Source: Melastoma dodecandrum
Taxonomy: Eukaryota; Streptophyta; Magnoliopsida; Myrtales; Melastomataceae
Direction of reading: 5' to 3'
DNA: 64,000 nt
Assembly (NCBI GenBank): GCA_029817715.1
Contig: JARUPY010000539.1
Span: 3,137,501-3,201,500 of the forward strand
The notes beneath the pieces are model-generated. The model was not told the origin of the DNA, searched no databases, and saw only the letters and a program-made list of their open reading frames with translations. Of the stretch, positions 23,962-34,835 are shown piece after piece (the stretch's first letter is position 1; the number at the start of each line of letters is the position of its first letter). Position numbers and translations under genes: made by a program.

Positions 23962-26395
23962 ATGTCTGAAACTGGAAGTGGTAGTTCTTCACATGTTGCA
24001 CTTGCACCCAAACGCAAGTTTGCAAAAAATGCTCCTGGAGCCAGGGAAGATGTGGGTTGGGAGTATGGCGTTGCTGTTGATAACAATCCAAGAAAAGTTC
24101 AGTGCAAGTTCTGTGAGAAATTGTTCACCGGAGGTATTTACAGGCTAAAGCATCACCTTGCTGGAACAAATAAAGACGTTGGAGCGTGTAGAGCAGTTCC
24201 TGATGATGTGAAAATGAAGATGATGGAGGTTTGTTGCAGTTTACAAGAAAGATTTATTAAGAAGTCAAAATTATCTTTGTCTGAGGATGGGGAAGCAAGC
24301 ACGAATCAACTATTACAGAATTCATCTCAATCTGGGAAGGATCTCTTCAAAAGAAGTGCAAGTTCTCATCAAACAATCAATACTATGTTCAAGAAGGAAC
24401 TTAGAGAGGAGGCTTGTGAGGAAATTGCATCTTTTTTCTATAATAATGCCATTCCCTTTAATGTGTCAAAGAGTGAAGAATACCATAAGATGTTTGAACT
24501 GGTTGCTCGACATGGACTTGGGTTCAACCCACCTTCCTATCATGAGATTCGAGATAAGTATTTGAAGAAGAAAGTAAATTCGGCTACAGAGGCTATTCAA
24601 GAGTATAAGAATCATTGGAAGAATTTTGGATGCTCGATCATGACTGATGGGTGGACTGACAAGCGAAGAAGGACTATTTTGAATTTTCTGGTTAATTGCC
24701 CAAGAGGTACCATTTTCTTAAAATCCATCGATGCCTCTCACATTTGTAAGAATGCTGAAAATATCTATAAGATGATTGACGAGGTTATTGAGGAGGTTGG
24801 AGAAGAGAATGTTATACAGGTTGTCACGGATAATGCATCAAATTACAAGGCTGCGGGGCAATTATTGATGGAGAAAAGAAAGAATTTATATTGGACTCCT
24901 TGTGCTGCCCATTGCATTGATCTCATGTTGGAAGACTTTGAGAAGAAAATACCAATTCACAAGGAGACCATCTCAAGTGGAAAGAAGATAACCACTTACA
25001 TCTATGGAAGAACATCTCTCATTTCGATGTTACAAAGCTTCACAAATGGAAAGGATTTAGTGAGACCAGGTGCGACTCGTTTCGATTTTATTTCGAATGA
25101 GAACATCTCTTATTTCGATGTTACAAAACTTATATGTATCTTAGGTGCGACTCGCTTTGCTACTGCATATCTCACTTTGGGATGCTTGCACGACAACAAA
25201 GGAGCTTTGGTGAGGATGTTTACATGTGATAAGTGGAAGGCCAGCCAATATGCAAAGACAAATGATGGGAAACATCTCGAAGAAATGATTACGGACAAGA
25301 CATTTTGGAAAAATATTGTCATTTGTCTAAAAGGTGCGTTTCCCTTGATCAAAGTATTAAGATTGGTTGATTCTGAAGAGAAGCCAGCAATGGGGTTTAT
25401 TTATGAGGAGATGGACAAAGCTAAAGTGAAGATTCAGAGTGTCTTCAATGGAGTCAAGAGAAGGTAAATATGGTTGTTTTATTTTTAGCTATCTTTTGCA
25501 TTATTTAGCTAAATCTGCTTATCTATTTCATTGTTTAGCTATCTGCCTTTATGGGAAATCATTGATCAGCGATGGGATAACCAGATGCATAAGCCTCTTC
25601 ATGCCGCGGGGAATTACTTGAACCCGAAGCTACATTATAGTTCCGGGTTCAAAGCTGACTATGAAGTGAAAAAAGGATTATACGACTGCATGCAAAGGAT
25701 TGTGGGAGATGTTGAAGAAATCTCCAAGATTGATTTCCAGCTTGAGGAGTTTAAAAGCAAATCTGGCATGTTTGGAAGTGTTGTTGCAACTAAAGCACTT
25801 GACACCAAAACACCGGGACAATGGTGGGAGTCTTATGGGAGTCAATATCCAGAGCTGCAGAAATTTGCAATTCGTGTGCTAAGCCTTACGTGCAGCTCCT
25901 CTGCTTGCGAGAGAAATTGGAGTGCTTTTGAGATGGTAACTTTCACACCACAATCTTTTTTATTTAAATGAGAGTTCTTAGTTAATTGAAGTTGACTATT
26001 TGGTTACTTATCTTCTTGTGTTTGTTTAGGTCCATACAAAAAGAAGAAATCGTTTGAAACAAAAAACTATGAATGATGTGGTTTTTGTGATGGCTAACTC
26101 GAGGTTGAGGAAGAAAAAGCAAACAAGGACACCAAAGGATTATGAGATTCATGACATTTCCTCGGATGATGAATGGATCCTTGGTGATGATGTTGCGGAA
26201 TATTTTGATGATGAGATTGACATTATAAGTGAAGATTCTGTGCGAGTTGGAGACGAAGTGGGAGCTAGTAGTGATGGTGATTATTTGCATATTCGAAGCT
26301 TTGAAGATGTACTCGAGGAGGAAAACGAAGATGATACGGGCGACGGGGGAGATGATTATTATGATCAAAACATGAATGTTTTGTTAGATCCTTAG
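23962..26395 (+). CDS. hAT transposase (BED finger, DUF659-type core, dimerisation domain)
   Basis: Three exons, 23962-25463, 25539-25935 and 26030-26395, join in frame to 754 residues without a stop. The start ATG follows a TTGCAG acceptor, so a leader intron is likely. A BED zinc finger (CKFCEKLFTGGIYRLKHHL) is at about residues 47-66. The RNase H-like core has MTDGWTDKRRRTILNF and VTDNASNYKAAGQLL, and CAAHCIDLMLEDFEK follows. The dimerisation block LSLTCSSSACERNWSAFEM ends exon 2. Exon 3 is acidic. A 75-base net insertion made by a partial duplication at 25011-25154 sits in the core; it stays in frame but may harm activity. Transposases of this class cut and paste the element in the nucleus. 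Confidence 0.92.
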
Positions 26396-26682
26396 ATGTT
26401 CTTCTTACGCTTCTTTGATTTACCTCTTTAGACTTGGTGTGTTTTGTTTGGAAGAATTATATGTTTTGTCACTATAAGGGAATGTGTCCATTTGATATTA
26501 GGACAATTGTTTGTTGACAATGGCACCTTATTCTAGGATACAAAGATTATGAAGTGCTTGTTGTTTGATGACCGTGGCACCTTAATCTGAAAGTATTTAA
26601 ATTATAATTTTGTAAACTCTTCCGATTTTACTTACGATTTCACGACTTACGATCTTGCAACTTCCTCCCGATCCCGCGTAAG

Positions 26683-26703
26683 ATCTCGATTTTGACAACC
26701 TTG
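26683..26703 (-). repeat. hAT right terminal inverted repeat
   Basis: Read on the minus strand it begins CAAGGTTGTCAAAATC and matches 17 of 21 bases of the left end. Confidence 0.92.
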
Positions 26704-26711
26704 AGCGATAG

Positions 26712-29129
26712 TTGCCAATCCAGTGATGTGATAATTATTTATGACTAGTAAGTTTTCTTATTCGTTTCATGCTAACACGTTATAAAACGTGGCTTATATT
26801 AAAATAAATGCTTCTTTATTTAAAATTGGTGACTGAGACCAAATCGGCCCTAATCACACGCTCCCCCACCCCCGCTTCACCTTAATCACGCTCTCAACAG
26901 AAACCAATGTTCCCATGGAAACCATAATGTAATTTTTATTTTAATAATCCTAAACGGCAGCCACGACTACGACAAAGTGGCGAAACCAGCCGCTGCTCCA
27001 GCCCATGTCGATCCCGTTTCTATCCTTCTGGCGTTCCTGTTCGTCTTTGCTCTGTCACCAGATCCCTGGGCAGATTCCGCAAAGTTCGATGAGCATAACC
27101 GGAACTAAACGAGGACTGTCTGTGCTTGCTGATGTAATGATATAAATGATCTATGATTATGTAAATATCCTGGATGATCATGTTGTTTGCTAATAATCAT
27201 GTGAAAATCTCAAGGATATTACCCTTGAGCATTGTTGATTAATTTCATAGAAACCCCGGCGTGTCACTGGCGACTATAGTCATTAAACCATGTACCATTG
27301 TAAGGAGAAGGTGCTCTCAGACTCCACTGCAGACCAACCTGCCGCGTTACCGGCGTCCCTAACAATTGGAACTGTCATCTTACCGGAAGAGCTGGCGCCA
27401 ATGCAGGCGATGATGCCAATGCTGTGACCTTGAGTCAAGGAGAAGAGGGACACATACATAAGCGTAGCTTGCCAGTGAGGCCCCGTGGCTGGGTCGGTCA
27501 TCCGTTTTCGCTCTGGCTCCGAAGGCCAACGACGGCACTTGGGACATTTTGGCAAAGCCCGGTTTGAATCTAAGGCTTTTATTCAACTTTCGCGGGTTTG
27601 TACTAATTATTTGGGCCAAAAATTTGATAGCATCACTTCAACATCAACACACTGATTGGTAACGCGTGGGGGGGTGTGTCAATCCCTTTTATTCAATAAC
27701 ATTTCATGCCCAAATTATGTTATTGAGATATTTAAAGGCAGGCATGCTTACAAGTAGTAACGCGGTGTGTGTCTGAGACCATAATAACACGGATTTCGTA
27801 TTTGTATTGAGATTTTAGTTTTTTCCAAAGTTTTATCAACAGTAATCTTAGGAATCCAGTCAAGAATGACAAAAAAGGAGGCGAGTTTATGTTAGGTGGG
27901 AGTGGTGCTATGCCACAGCCACAGCTGTGGTAACAACATCACACTCCTGTTTTGGATTTCATTTCAAAAAGAAGAAAATAGTGGCATGCTCGGATTTGAA
28001 GGAGTTCCAACTCTTAAGGACAGAGACAGAGTATAATGAGTTGTATTCCAACAACCCCAAAAATATATAAATAAAAAAACATTATTTAAATTTAAAAACA
28101 CCATGGCCAAAGTATTGTATAATTTATAACGTTGACTAGACACAGCAGCTCGTGCGTGCCCCCACTTTTATAAAGATGAAATTTCTAAAACATTGGAATA
28201 AATATGTTGATACGTGGGCATGCCTTGACCGGCGCACAACTCGTGGGGCAGAAGATTTGTGGGTGGGGGCTATTTGGAGAGAAGGAAGGAGAAGAAGGGA
28301 TATGTCTAGATGAAACGAATAATGTCATCCAGAGAGATTACGACATTCGACCAGAATATGTAATAAATGAAGGGGGGGTGGAGTTTGAAAAGGGAGAATC
28401 GTTTGTAGGGTTAGGAAAATCATACTATACATCCCACCAGCACCCTCCCTCCTCCTCCCGAATTTGCCAATGCATTTTGAACAGGTTTGTTCCGATTTAA
28501 CTAGTTATTTGTCGAAATATTTAGTGAATCAAAATTCGTTAAATGATTCCTCAGGATTAGAAAAATCTTTTTTTGAGAAGTCTTTCTTTCAAATCTCAAT
28601 TCGCAAAACACGATTACTGTGTTTTGAAATTCGATATCATAGGCAGTAGTAGAGGCGTGAATTCAAAATTATAAATTCCGACTTCGTCCTTTAGGGAATG
28701 TAACGTAAACTATTTCAAAAATCCGATTTCCTTAATACAATCGAAATTGAAGCTTCTAAACATGTTTTTACTCTAACACAAAAACAAAATTGATTTTGAT
28801 TTTTCTTCTAAGATAAAGCCGGTGTTCTGAGGTCCGAGTTTCTTCGATGAGGTGATGAAATCGATGTTAAAAATATTAATTTCATGACAATTCGTAAAAG
28901 TTTCCGTTAAAGTGGAAGCTACAAATATGGATTTTAAATTTAGAAAGCTCAAATCGGATTTATAAAATTAAAATTTTCATAATTTTAATTTCAAGACATT
29001 ATCTAATAAATTTTAAAACTACGACCTACATTTAACGAAATGTTTTCATGATTTTCGTTAAATTTTACACAAATTGAATATCCGCCTTAGTCATACCAAA
29101 TTCTTTAGGATAAGTAATAATAAATAAAA
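26712..29129. other. Gene-free stretch, AT-rich
   Basis: Mostly AT-rich, with no supported gene. A minus frame at 27555-27283 is open for 90 codons but shows no family I recognise. The part 28460-29060 has the look of old repeat sequence, with no ends I can define. Confidence 0.4.
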
Positions 29130-29777
29130 GGAAAATTATCGATATTTGGCCTGAACTATAGGCCCACTTCCTTTTGTGGCATATCGTTTAAAAAATTTTA
29201 GTTGTGTCCTTATTTCGATTTTAGTTTTTGATTTGGCCTTAAACCTGACGTCCGTTACGACTGTCAGACGTGTCGTTGACGGCCAATTTTATTGTCCTAC
29301 GTGTCTTAAAACTAGTCCAATGTATTCGTTACGTGGCAAAATTGTCTCCCAGACGAAATAAATCAACAAAGGGGGTTTAGGGTTAGGGTTCTTCGTCAGT
29401 TCCGATTTAGGATAAGTCGAACGAAGTGCGATTTGAGGAGGAGTTTGTCCGCATTGCTTGATTAATTCCTTGTGCGTCCTCCAGGTAAGTTGATTGTGTT
29501 TGATTTTTTCTTTGTTGTGCTTCTGAACTGAGTTGTTCTGATTTGGGGGAATTGATTTCTTCGGCGATTCCAGTCGGATCTTGTTGTCACTATCGATTCA
29601 TTTGTTTTCCTTCCTCCAGGTTAGTTGATTTGCTGGAAGACAATTTTGCCACGTAACGAACACAGTGGACTAATTTTTAGATACGTCGGACAATAAAATT
29701 GACTGTCAACGACACGTCTCACATTTATAACGGACGTCAGATTTAATGTCAGATCAAAAACTGAAATCGAAATAAGG
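29130..29777. repeat. Fold-back (inverted repeat) element, MULE-like
   Basis: Two 145-bp arms, 29208-29352 and 29633-29777, are inverted copies of each other with about 280 bases between. The left arm is preceded at 29130 by GGAAAATTATCGATATTTGG, a kind of sequence I associate with plant Mutator-like termini. The right arm ends before reaching the matching outer part. The spacer has two short CCTCCAGGTTAGTTGATT-type partial repeats (about 29480 and 29615). No transposase is present, so it would be non-autonomous and damaged at the right. Confidence 0.72.
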
Positions 29778-30312
29778 CATGAAACGTGACGACGTGTCCA
29801 GCTGTAGTAGTAGTCAGGTCGGCGTGTGGTTGGTTGCTGGGGGCGGGGTGGGGGGGCGGTTCTCAGGCCATACATACGTCCTTTCCCCAACCTTTCTGTC
29901 ATCCAACCCCATTTCCCTATAATGTAATGTAAACGTTAATATTTTGGACCTCACGCCCCTACAACCCACCAGCAAATAAAAAATGATTTCGTTTCATTCA
30001 CGCACCCTCCCCACCTCCTCATTCCTAGGAACCCTAAATATGATTTTTTTAAAAAAAGTACACATCAAAGTTCGTGCGCTAAACCGACTTGATTACGTGA
30101 CATAGATCGAATTCGGCATGTCCATGCGAATAATTATCCATTATTTTTTATTATTATTTATTTAAAAGTAGGCGAACCATCATCATTAGCTAAATCCTCC
30201 TATGTTCTTCCCTTTCTCTCTATATAAACCTAAACCAAGACCAAACCCGATGGCATTGCACGAGTCATCTCCTTCAATACCCATGTGACGAGTTTCATCC
30301 CTAACTCCCGAG
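29778..30312. other. Upstream region of the 30.3-kb gene
   Basis: CTCTATATAAACC at about 30216-30228 is a good plant TATA box, about 90 bases before the ATG at 30313. The rest is AT-rich. Confidence 0.6.
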
Positions 30313-30684
30313 ATGAAGTTGGATATGCCCTTCCTTTTCCTCGTCCTCGTCCTCGTGTTCTCGTTGCGCTCAGTCCTCGCCCTCGAAGAACCATCTCGCG
30401 AGCATTCAACGGACCCTATTCGGTCACGGAAGTTGCTCCCAGAAGGGAGTGATCCCGTTTGGCTCGGATCCGAGGGACTTTCTCCCCGGGGTTCTTTTGT
30501 AGCAGAACCCCCCGAGGAGAGCCCCGCGATGAAGGACTGTGCGCCCAGTGACAGAACAAGGTTCGGCGGCGGGGTTATCATTGCCGGGCTTGTCACTGCA
30601 TTCTTCGCTGTCGTGTTTGCCTACATTCGAGTCACCAGAAACAAGGACGACGTCCCCGTGGACTTGGTTACTGCCGACAAGTGA
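30313..30684 (+). CDS. Small secretory-pathway protein with one membrane helix
   Basis: A 123-residue frame starts at ATG 30313. Residues 1-24 form a strong signal peptide (PFLFLVLVLVFSLRSVLA). A polar, Pro-rich linker follows. Residues about 85-109 are a membrane helix (GGGVIIAGLVTAFFAVVFAY) and the tail IRVTRNKDD is basic then acidic. It would be a type I membrane protein with a short cytosolic tail. I do not recognise the family. The stop codon sits inside AAGTGAGT, a perfect donor site, so a spliced longer form is possible. A TATA box lies about 90 bases upstream. Confidence 0.72.
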   Translation: MKLDMPFLFLVLVLVFSLRSVLALEEPSREHSTDPIRSRKLLPEGSDPVWLGSEGLSPRGSFVAEPPEESPAMKDCAPSDRTRFGGGVIIAGLVTAFFAVVFAYIRVTRNKDDVPVDLVTADK

Positions 30685-31323
30685 GTTTCCTGAAATTTTA
30701 GATAGCCAGGAAAAGGAAAAAAGAAAAAAAAATTCTGGGTTTAGATGATGACGATGATGATTATTTTGTGAATGAGTAGTCTCTTGTTCAGTTTACAAAA
30801 GAAAAAGACTAGCCAGCTCTGTTTTGCCGTCTTCTTCTTCTTCCTCTTCTTCTTCTTCTGATCCTCAGGGAATAGACCACTCGACTCGAGGAGGCCATCA
30901 ATATAATATCAAGTGTTACAAGATCCCAAAAAAACAGAGTACTCTGCGATTCCCTTTCGGTTTCCGGTTTCTGCCTTCAACGGCAGGGAGAAGAGGCCGG
31001 AATCGCCTTACAGCTACGGTTGTATTTGCATAGGAAAGAAACATAACGCCAAAGTTAACAGACATAAAATTATTCGGTCAGCTGAACATAGAGCTGTCAA
31101 ATGAATTTGACCCAACTAAATAAGATGATATGAATCCGCTGCCGCGCAGTGGTCCACAAACAATTCATCATTCGTCTTCTTCGTCCTATCCCATATTTCA
31201 CCGATTTGTACCAATTCCGGTAGAAAGCCAGCTTTAATTCCAAGTGAAGTGATTATTAACTAACAAATCTTTAGATTACAGTTCCGACTGAAAAAGAGTT
31301 TATCCCCCCTCCCCCCGGCATCA
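30685..31323. other. Intergenic
   Basis: It holds the 3' part of the preceding gene and the promoter of the fasciclin gene. A TTC-rich microsatellite is at about 30829-30860. No other gene. Confidence 0.45.
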
Positions 31324-32379
31324 ATGGCTGCTTCTTGTTTTCATCACTGGCGAGCACCGATCTACTTCACAGCGTCCCTCCTCTTAGCCTTCATTGCCAT
31401 ATCCACCGGCCTCCTTCCGGCAAGAACAGTCCCCTTGGAAAATTCTGGGCCCGGTATACCCCTCCCGCTCTTGTTGAAGGCCTCGACCTCACTTCGAAGA
31501 GCGGGGTTCGCCGGCCTCGCCGCCCTTCTTCCTGTCTACCCCGAGTACTTCTTTTCTTTACCCAACACGACAATCTTCGCCATCCCCGACTCCTCCATCC
31601 TGGACTTTTCAGTATCACCGTTGTTGTTGAGGGACCTTGTTCGTTACCAGACAATGCCCATGAAGCTCTCCATGGGCGACCTTCTAGAAAAACCCAAACA
31701 GAGTTGCTTGCCCACTTCGTTACAACCGAGGAACATCATCATCACCAACAGCGACAAGGAGCTGATGCTGGTTGAGATTAACAACATTGCATTGACATAT
31801 CCCGACATCTTTCTTGCAGATAATCTTGCAATTCATGGAGTTCTTGCTCCCTTTGTATCAGCAAAAGAAGAGGATGGGGAGTTGGCATTGAATTTCCCGG
31901 AATCGCTGGAATGCGAGTCCAAAGCTCACGAGTTGGCCTCTGTCGCTCATGAATCAGATGACAACGTTGACTGGGGCACCGTCATTCATTCCTTGAGCTC
32001 TAATGGATTCATATCTTTTGCCGTAGCTCTGAATTCCGTTCTTGATGGGATTCTCAATGATGACGCAGATATCAACTCCGTGACGATCTTTGCACCACTC
32101 GAGTTTCCATTCTTGAGTTCAGAATGGGGTGTGCTAGAGAGGATTGTCAGGGCACATATCTTGCCTCAGAAGTACTCGCCAAAGGAACTTGCCGCATTGC
32201 CCGGAGGGACATTGCTGAAGACTCTTGTTCCTAACAGGCTTCTTAAGATTCATGGCAAGGAAGACTCCACTGAGGGCGTAGATGCTGAGTTACAGTGCAT
32301 TTTCGAGTCAGCCAACATTGTCATATACAATAAATCCAGGCCACTTGAGATGATGGAGACCAAGCAGTTTAGCAGTTGA
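31324..32379 (+). CDS. Fasciclin-like (FAS1) domain protein, FLA19/20/21 type
   Basis: One exon of 351 codons from ATG 31324. The N-terminus has a hydrophobic signal/anchor (FTASLLLAFIAISTGLLPA). A first FAS1-like domain covers about residues 48-178 with the H1-like TIFAIPDSSILDF and IHGVLAPF motifs. A second covers about 218-345 with SVTIFAPLEF, RAHILPQKYSPKEL and NIVIYN. This two-domain layout without a clear Pro-rich region or GPI tail recalls the FLA19/20/21 group. Such proteins act in the cell wall or apoplast in adhesion; the specific role here is unknown. Confidence 0.88.
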   Translation: MAASCFHHWRAPIYFTASLLLAFIAISTGLLPARTVPLENSGPGIPLPLLLKASTSLRRAGFAGLAALLPVYPEYFFSLPNTTIFAIPDSSILDFSVSPLLLRDLVRYQTMPMKLSMGDLLEKPKQSCLPTSLQPRNIIITNSDKELMLVEINNIALTYPDIFLADNLAIHGVLAPFVSAKEEDGELALNFPESLECESKAHELASVAHESDDNVDWGTVIHSLSSNGFISFAVALNSVLDGILNDDADINSVTIFAPLEFPFLSSEWGVLERIVRAHILPQKYSPKELAALPGGTLLKTLVPNRLLKIHGKEDSTEGVDAELQCIFESANIVIYNKSRPLEMMETKQFSS

Positions 32380-33869
32380 TCGCCACAAAACTTGAATCAC
32401 CTTCGGACTCTCTGCACTTGAATGGCAGACAAATTCAGCCCCTTCAGCAATATTTGAGGTATTGCATAAGTCTCCAGAACACAGGAAACAAATGTAAAGT
32501 TTCGTCATCATGTACTCTGTGAGAATCAGTTTATATCAAATAACTTGGAGAGCATCAACGATTGGGAAACTGTTAGTAGGAAAGGGAATATGAACTTAGC
32601 AGAAACCGAACACAGTGCTTTGGGTGCATCGGTCTAGAATTTCAAATACACACTGGACAAAGGCGTTTGAGATTAGCTATCTGCCAGTAAACATTAGTGC
32701 AGCATATTTTTAGTACAAAAAGCATAAGAGACCTCCAACTTGTGTATGAGAAATTGATCAAATTGAACATCAAAAGAAAGAAGAGCGAGTTACCTTTGGA
32801 AGCTTACATTTTGGCATAAATTGGATAGAATACTGCATCTGACCATCTAAAGTAACATCATTTTCAACCTCATTATCATTAATATGAGAGATGGCCGGCA
32901 AAGGGAAACAGCAGGGTCAATGCCGCAGTTGAATTCCAGAAACACTCGATGAGGAAGAACAATATGCATCAATACAATATGAAATCGAACATTAAGCAGA
33001 GTGTTTTCACCAATCTGATCTTTTATTCAATAAATTCCCAATTTGTTGTACAAAGTACTAAAAACAATATTATTACAAGTTTACAACATTTAATAAAAGA
33101 GGAAAAATGGATCAACATTAGCAAGTACTGTTCAGTTGACTATTGATGGTTCAGCAACCAAGAAGAGCACTTTCGGTATTGGCAGGATAATATCAATGCA
33201 ATCCAATAGTCATCAATGAACTCAACACCCACAGCTGACGCTAGCAAAGGGCCTCATTAGATAGCAGTAGCCCTCTAATCTGATCAATTTGGCCATATCC
33301 TGCTTGATCCTCGCACACAGAGACAACGAAACCTGGCTTGAATATAAGAGGCACTGCCCACCAGAACATTCAGCGACAGTGAAGTCGAGTCCCTCTAGCT
33401 TGTTAGAAGAGATTTGAAGCCCAACAGTAAGCAGTGGGAACTTCTCGCGATTGAATCTATCTATCCAAAAGCGGCACTTCATCACGCTTTCTGTTCCCAC
33501 ACAAAACGTTGCACAGAACATCTCAGAACAAGTAGTAGATCACCAAATGCAGCAGACAGAACCGAAGAACCAATTCAGATACTTTTTCTGGTACCATCTG
33601 TAAGTCCCATAAGCTGGGATCAATCAGGAGACAAGTGAAAATGTAAAACCGTCTACTTTCACAAGCAACACATAGCTTTCAAATTTAATGCTAACTAATA
33701 CAATCGGACATCCAGAATTCCCCAGATGATGCATTGCCCAGTATCCAAATTCCAACTATATAGCAACGCTGAAACTTTCAACGAATGAGATCTTGGACTA
33801 CCGAAACGCTGAATCTGTTCGCTCCCACACTCAAATTAAACTACACCAGCCGTGGAAGAAACAACTCGT
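32380..33869. other. Gene-free stretch between convergent genes
   Basis: It holds the 3' flanks of the fasciclin gene (plus) and the methyltransferase gene (minus). A minus frame at 33521-33222 (99 codons) is open but unrecognised. Confidence 0.4.
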
Positions 33870-34562
33870 TCATCCGATTCTGAGAACAATCCTAGTCAAG
33901 CTAAACCCACCAAAAGTCACATTCTTCACGCCAGTATCCCCCTCAGTAACCTTCCCACTGCGAAACAACCCGACCACCTCTCGAACGACCTCATCCCCTA
34001 CCTCCTCCTCAAAAGCCACTACACAGACCCCGCCCTTCCTCACAACCCTTTCCATCTGAGAGACATACCTCCGAGGAAACAACGCCTGGTCCAATCCGTC
34101 CGTGAAAGCCAGATCGAACACGCCATCGAAGAACGGCAAGTTATGTGGATCGGCCCGGCTGACATAAGGAGGGGAATCCACGACGTCGACAGCGGTGACG
34201 TCCTCAGCACCGAGGCCGCGGAGGGCGAGGTAGGAGAACCCTGGGGCGGCAGAGAGGAGGAGGGACTTTGAGTCGTTGAGGGAGAAGGGGAGGTTCTGGG
34301 AGAGGTCGAGGAAGAGGGAAGGATAGTGGGAATGGGAACGAGACTTGAGGAGGCGGTAGGTTTGGTTAGTGAGGGGGAGGTAAGGACGGTGGTGGATTGT
34401 GGGGGAGCAGGAGGTCGTCGGGAAGGAGGACCTGGAGGTGGTGGTGGAGGGAGTGGGGCAGGGGTGAGGGGAGAGGAGAAAGAGGCGGAGGAGGAGGGCG
34501 GTGCCGAGGAGGATGGAGAAGAGGGAGAGGCGGTTTAGGAAGGTCTGAATGTGGGCTTCCAT
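33870..34562 (-). CDS. Membrane-anchored methyltransferase-like protein
   Basis: A 230-residue protein from ATG 34562; the frame is open further upstream to 34919, but the first ATG followed by a plausible anchor is here. Residues about 8-30 are a membrane helix (FLNRLSLFSILLGTALLLRL). The rest resembles a class I SAM methyltransferase: GLGAEDVTAVDVVDSPPYV for the strand-2 acidic region, ADPHNLPFFDGVFDLAFTDG for the DxxxLPF-VFDLAF block and YVSQMERVVRKGGVCVVAFE for motif III. The glycine-rich motif I is weak, so activity is uncertain. It probably sits in Golgi or ER membrane. It is divergent from the SNM1-like pseudogene. Confidence 0.82.
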   Translation of the reverse strand: MEAHIQTFLNRLSLFSILLGTALLLRLFLLSPHPCPTPSTTTSRSSFPTTSCSPTIHHRPYLPLTNQTYRLLKSRSHSHYPSLFLDLSQNLPFSLNDSKSLLLSAAPGFSYLALRGLGAEDVTAVDVVDSPPYVSRADPHNLPFFDGVFDLAFTDGLDQALFPRRYVSQMERVVRKGGVCVVAFEEEVGDEVVREVVGLFRSGKVTEGDTGVKNVTFGGFSLTRIVLRIG

Positions 34563-34835
34563 TTGTGGTTCCCGTGGTCGTCGACGAAAGGAGAGGAGGA
34601 AGAAATGATGAATGATGTTTCCGAGATCTTTACCTGCCTTCCCGCCGCCGCCTCCTCTATACACCGCCGACAACCTCCGATCCGACAAGATCGTAACGCA
34701 GGATGGGCCAGCTTCCATGGCGGGCCTCATCGATCGGGCCCTGATCCTCTGGAGACCGCAATTTGGTTCGAAAAGCACCTGGCGCCAAATCCCTCTGAAC
34801 TCTCCCTCCCCGGACAAAGCCCTAACCGCTGGGTG
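34563..34835. promoter_or_regulatory. Short divergent intergenic region (273 bp)
   Basis: The methyltransferase start (34562, minus) and the SNM1-like start (34836, plus) are head to head with 273 bases between, suggesting a shared promoter in the ancestral arrangement. No box was identified. Confidence 0.4.

Larger units (their letters stand above)
22680..26703 (+). mobile_element. hAT-superfamily DNA transposon, complete
   Basis: The 4024-bp element is flanked by a perfect 8-bp target duplication AGCGATAG (22672-22679 and 26704-26711). Its ends are inverted repeats that begin CATAGTTGTTAAAATC and, read inward from the right, CAAGGTTGTCAAAATC (17 of 21 match). Both ends carry many AAATCGT/ACGATTT subterminal motifs, typical hAT transposase binding sites. 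It encodes a BED-finger hAT transposase on plus. Eight-base duplication, CA-starting ends and the transposase class together define hAT. It lies between ATXR3 and the next gene region, without disrupting a recognised gene. Confidence 0.96.

Noticed and set aside
27283..27555. 90-codon minus frame with a transporter-like hydrophobic patch
   Set aside because: The resemblance to peptide/nitrate transporters is too weak and short; no flanking exon.
29376..29390. Telomere-like TTTAGGGTTAGGGTT as an internal telomere tract
   Set aside because: Only about two units; many plant leaders carry this short motif.
33222..33521. 99-codon minus frame as a possible exon
   Set aside because: No recognised domain, no clear partner exon, and it is not continuous with the methyltransferase gene. 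Could be chance.
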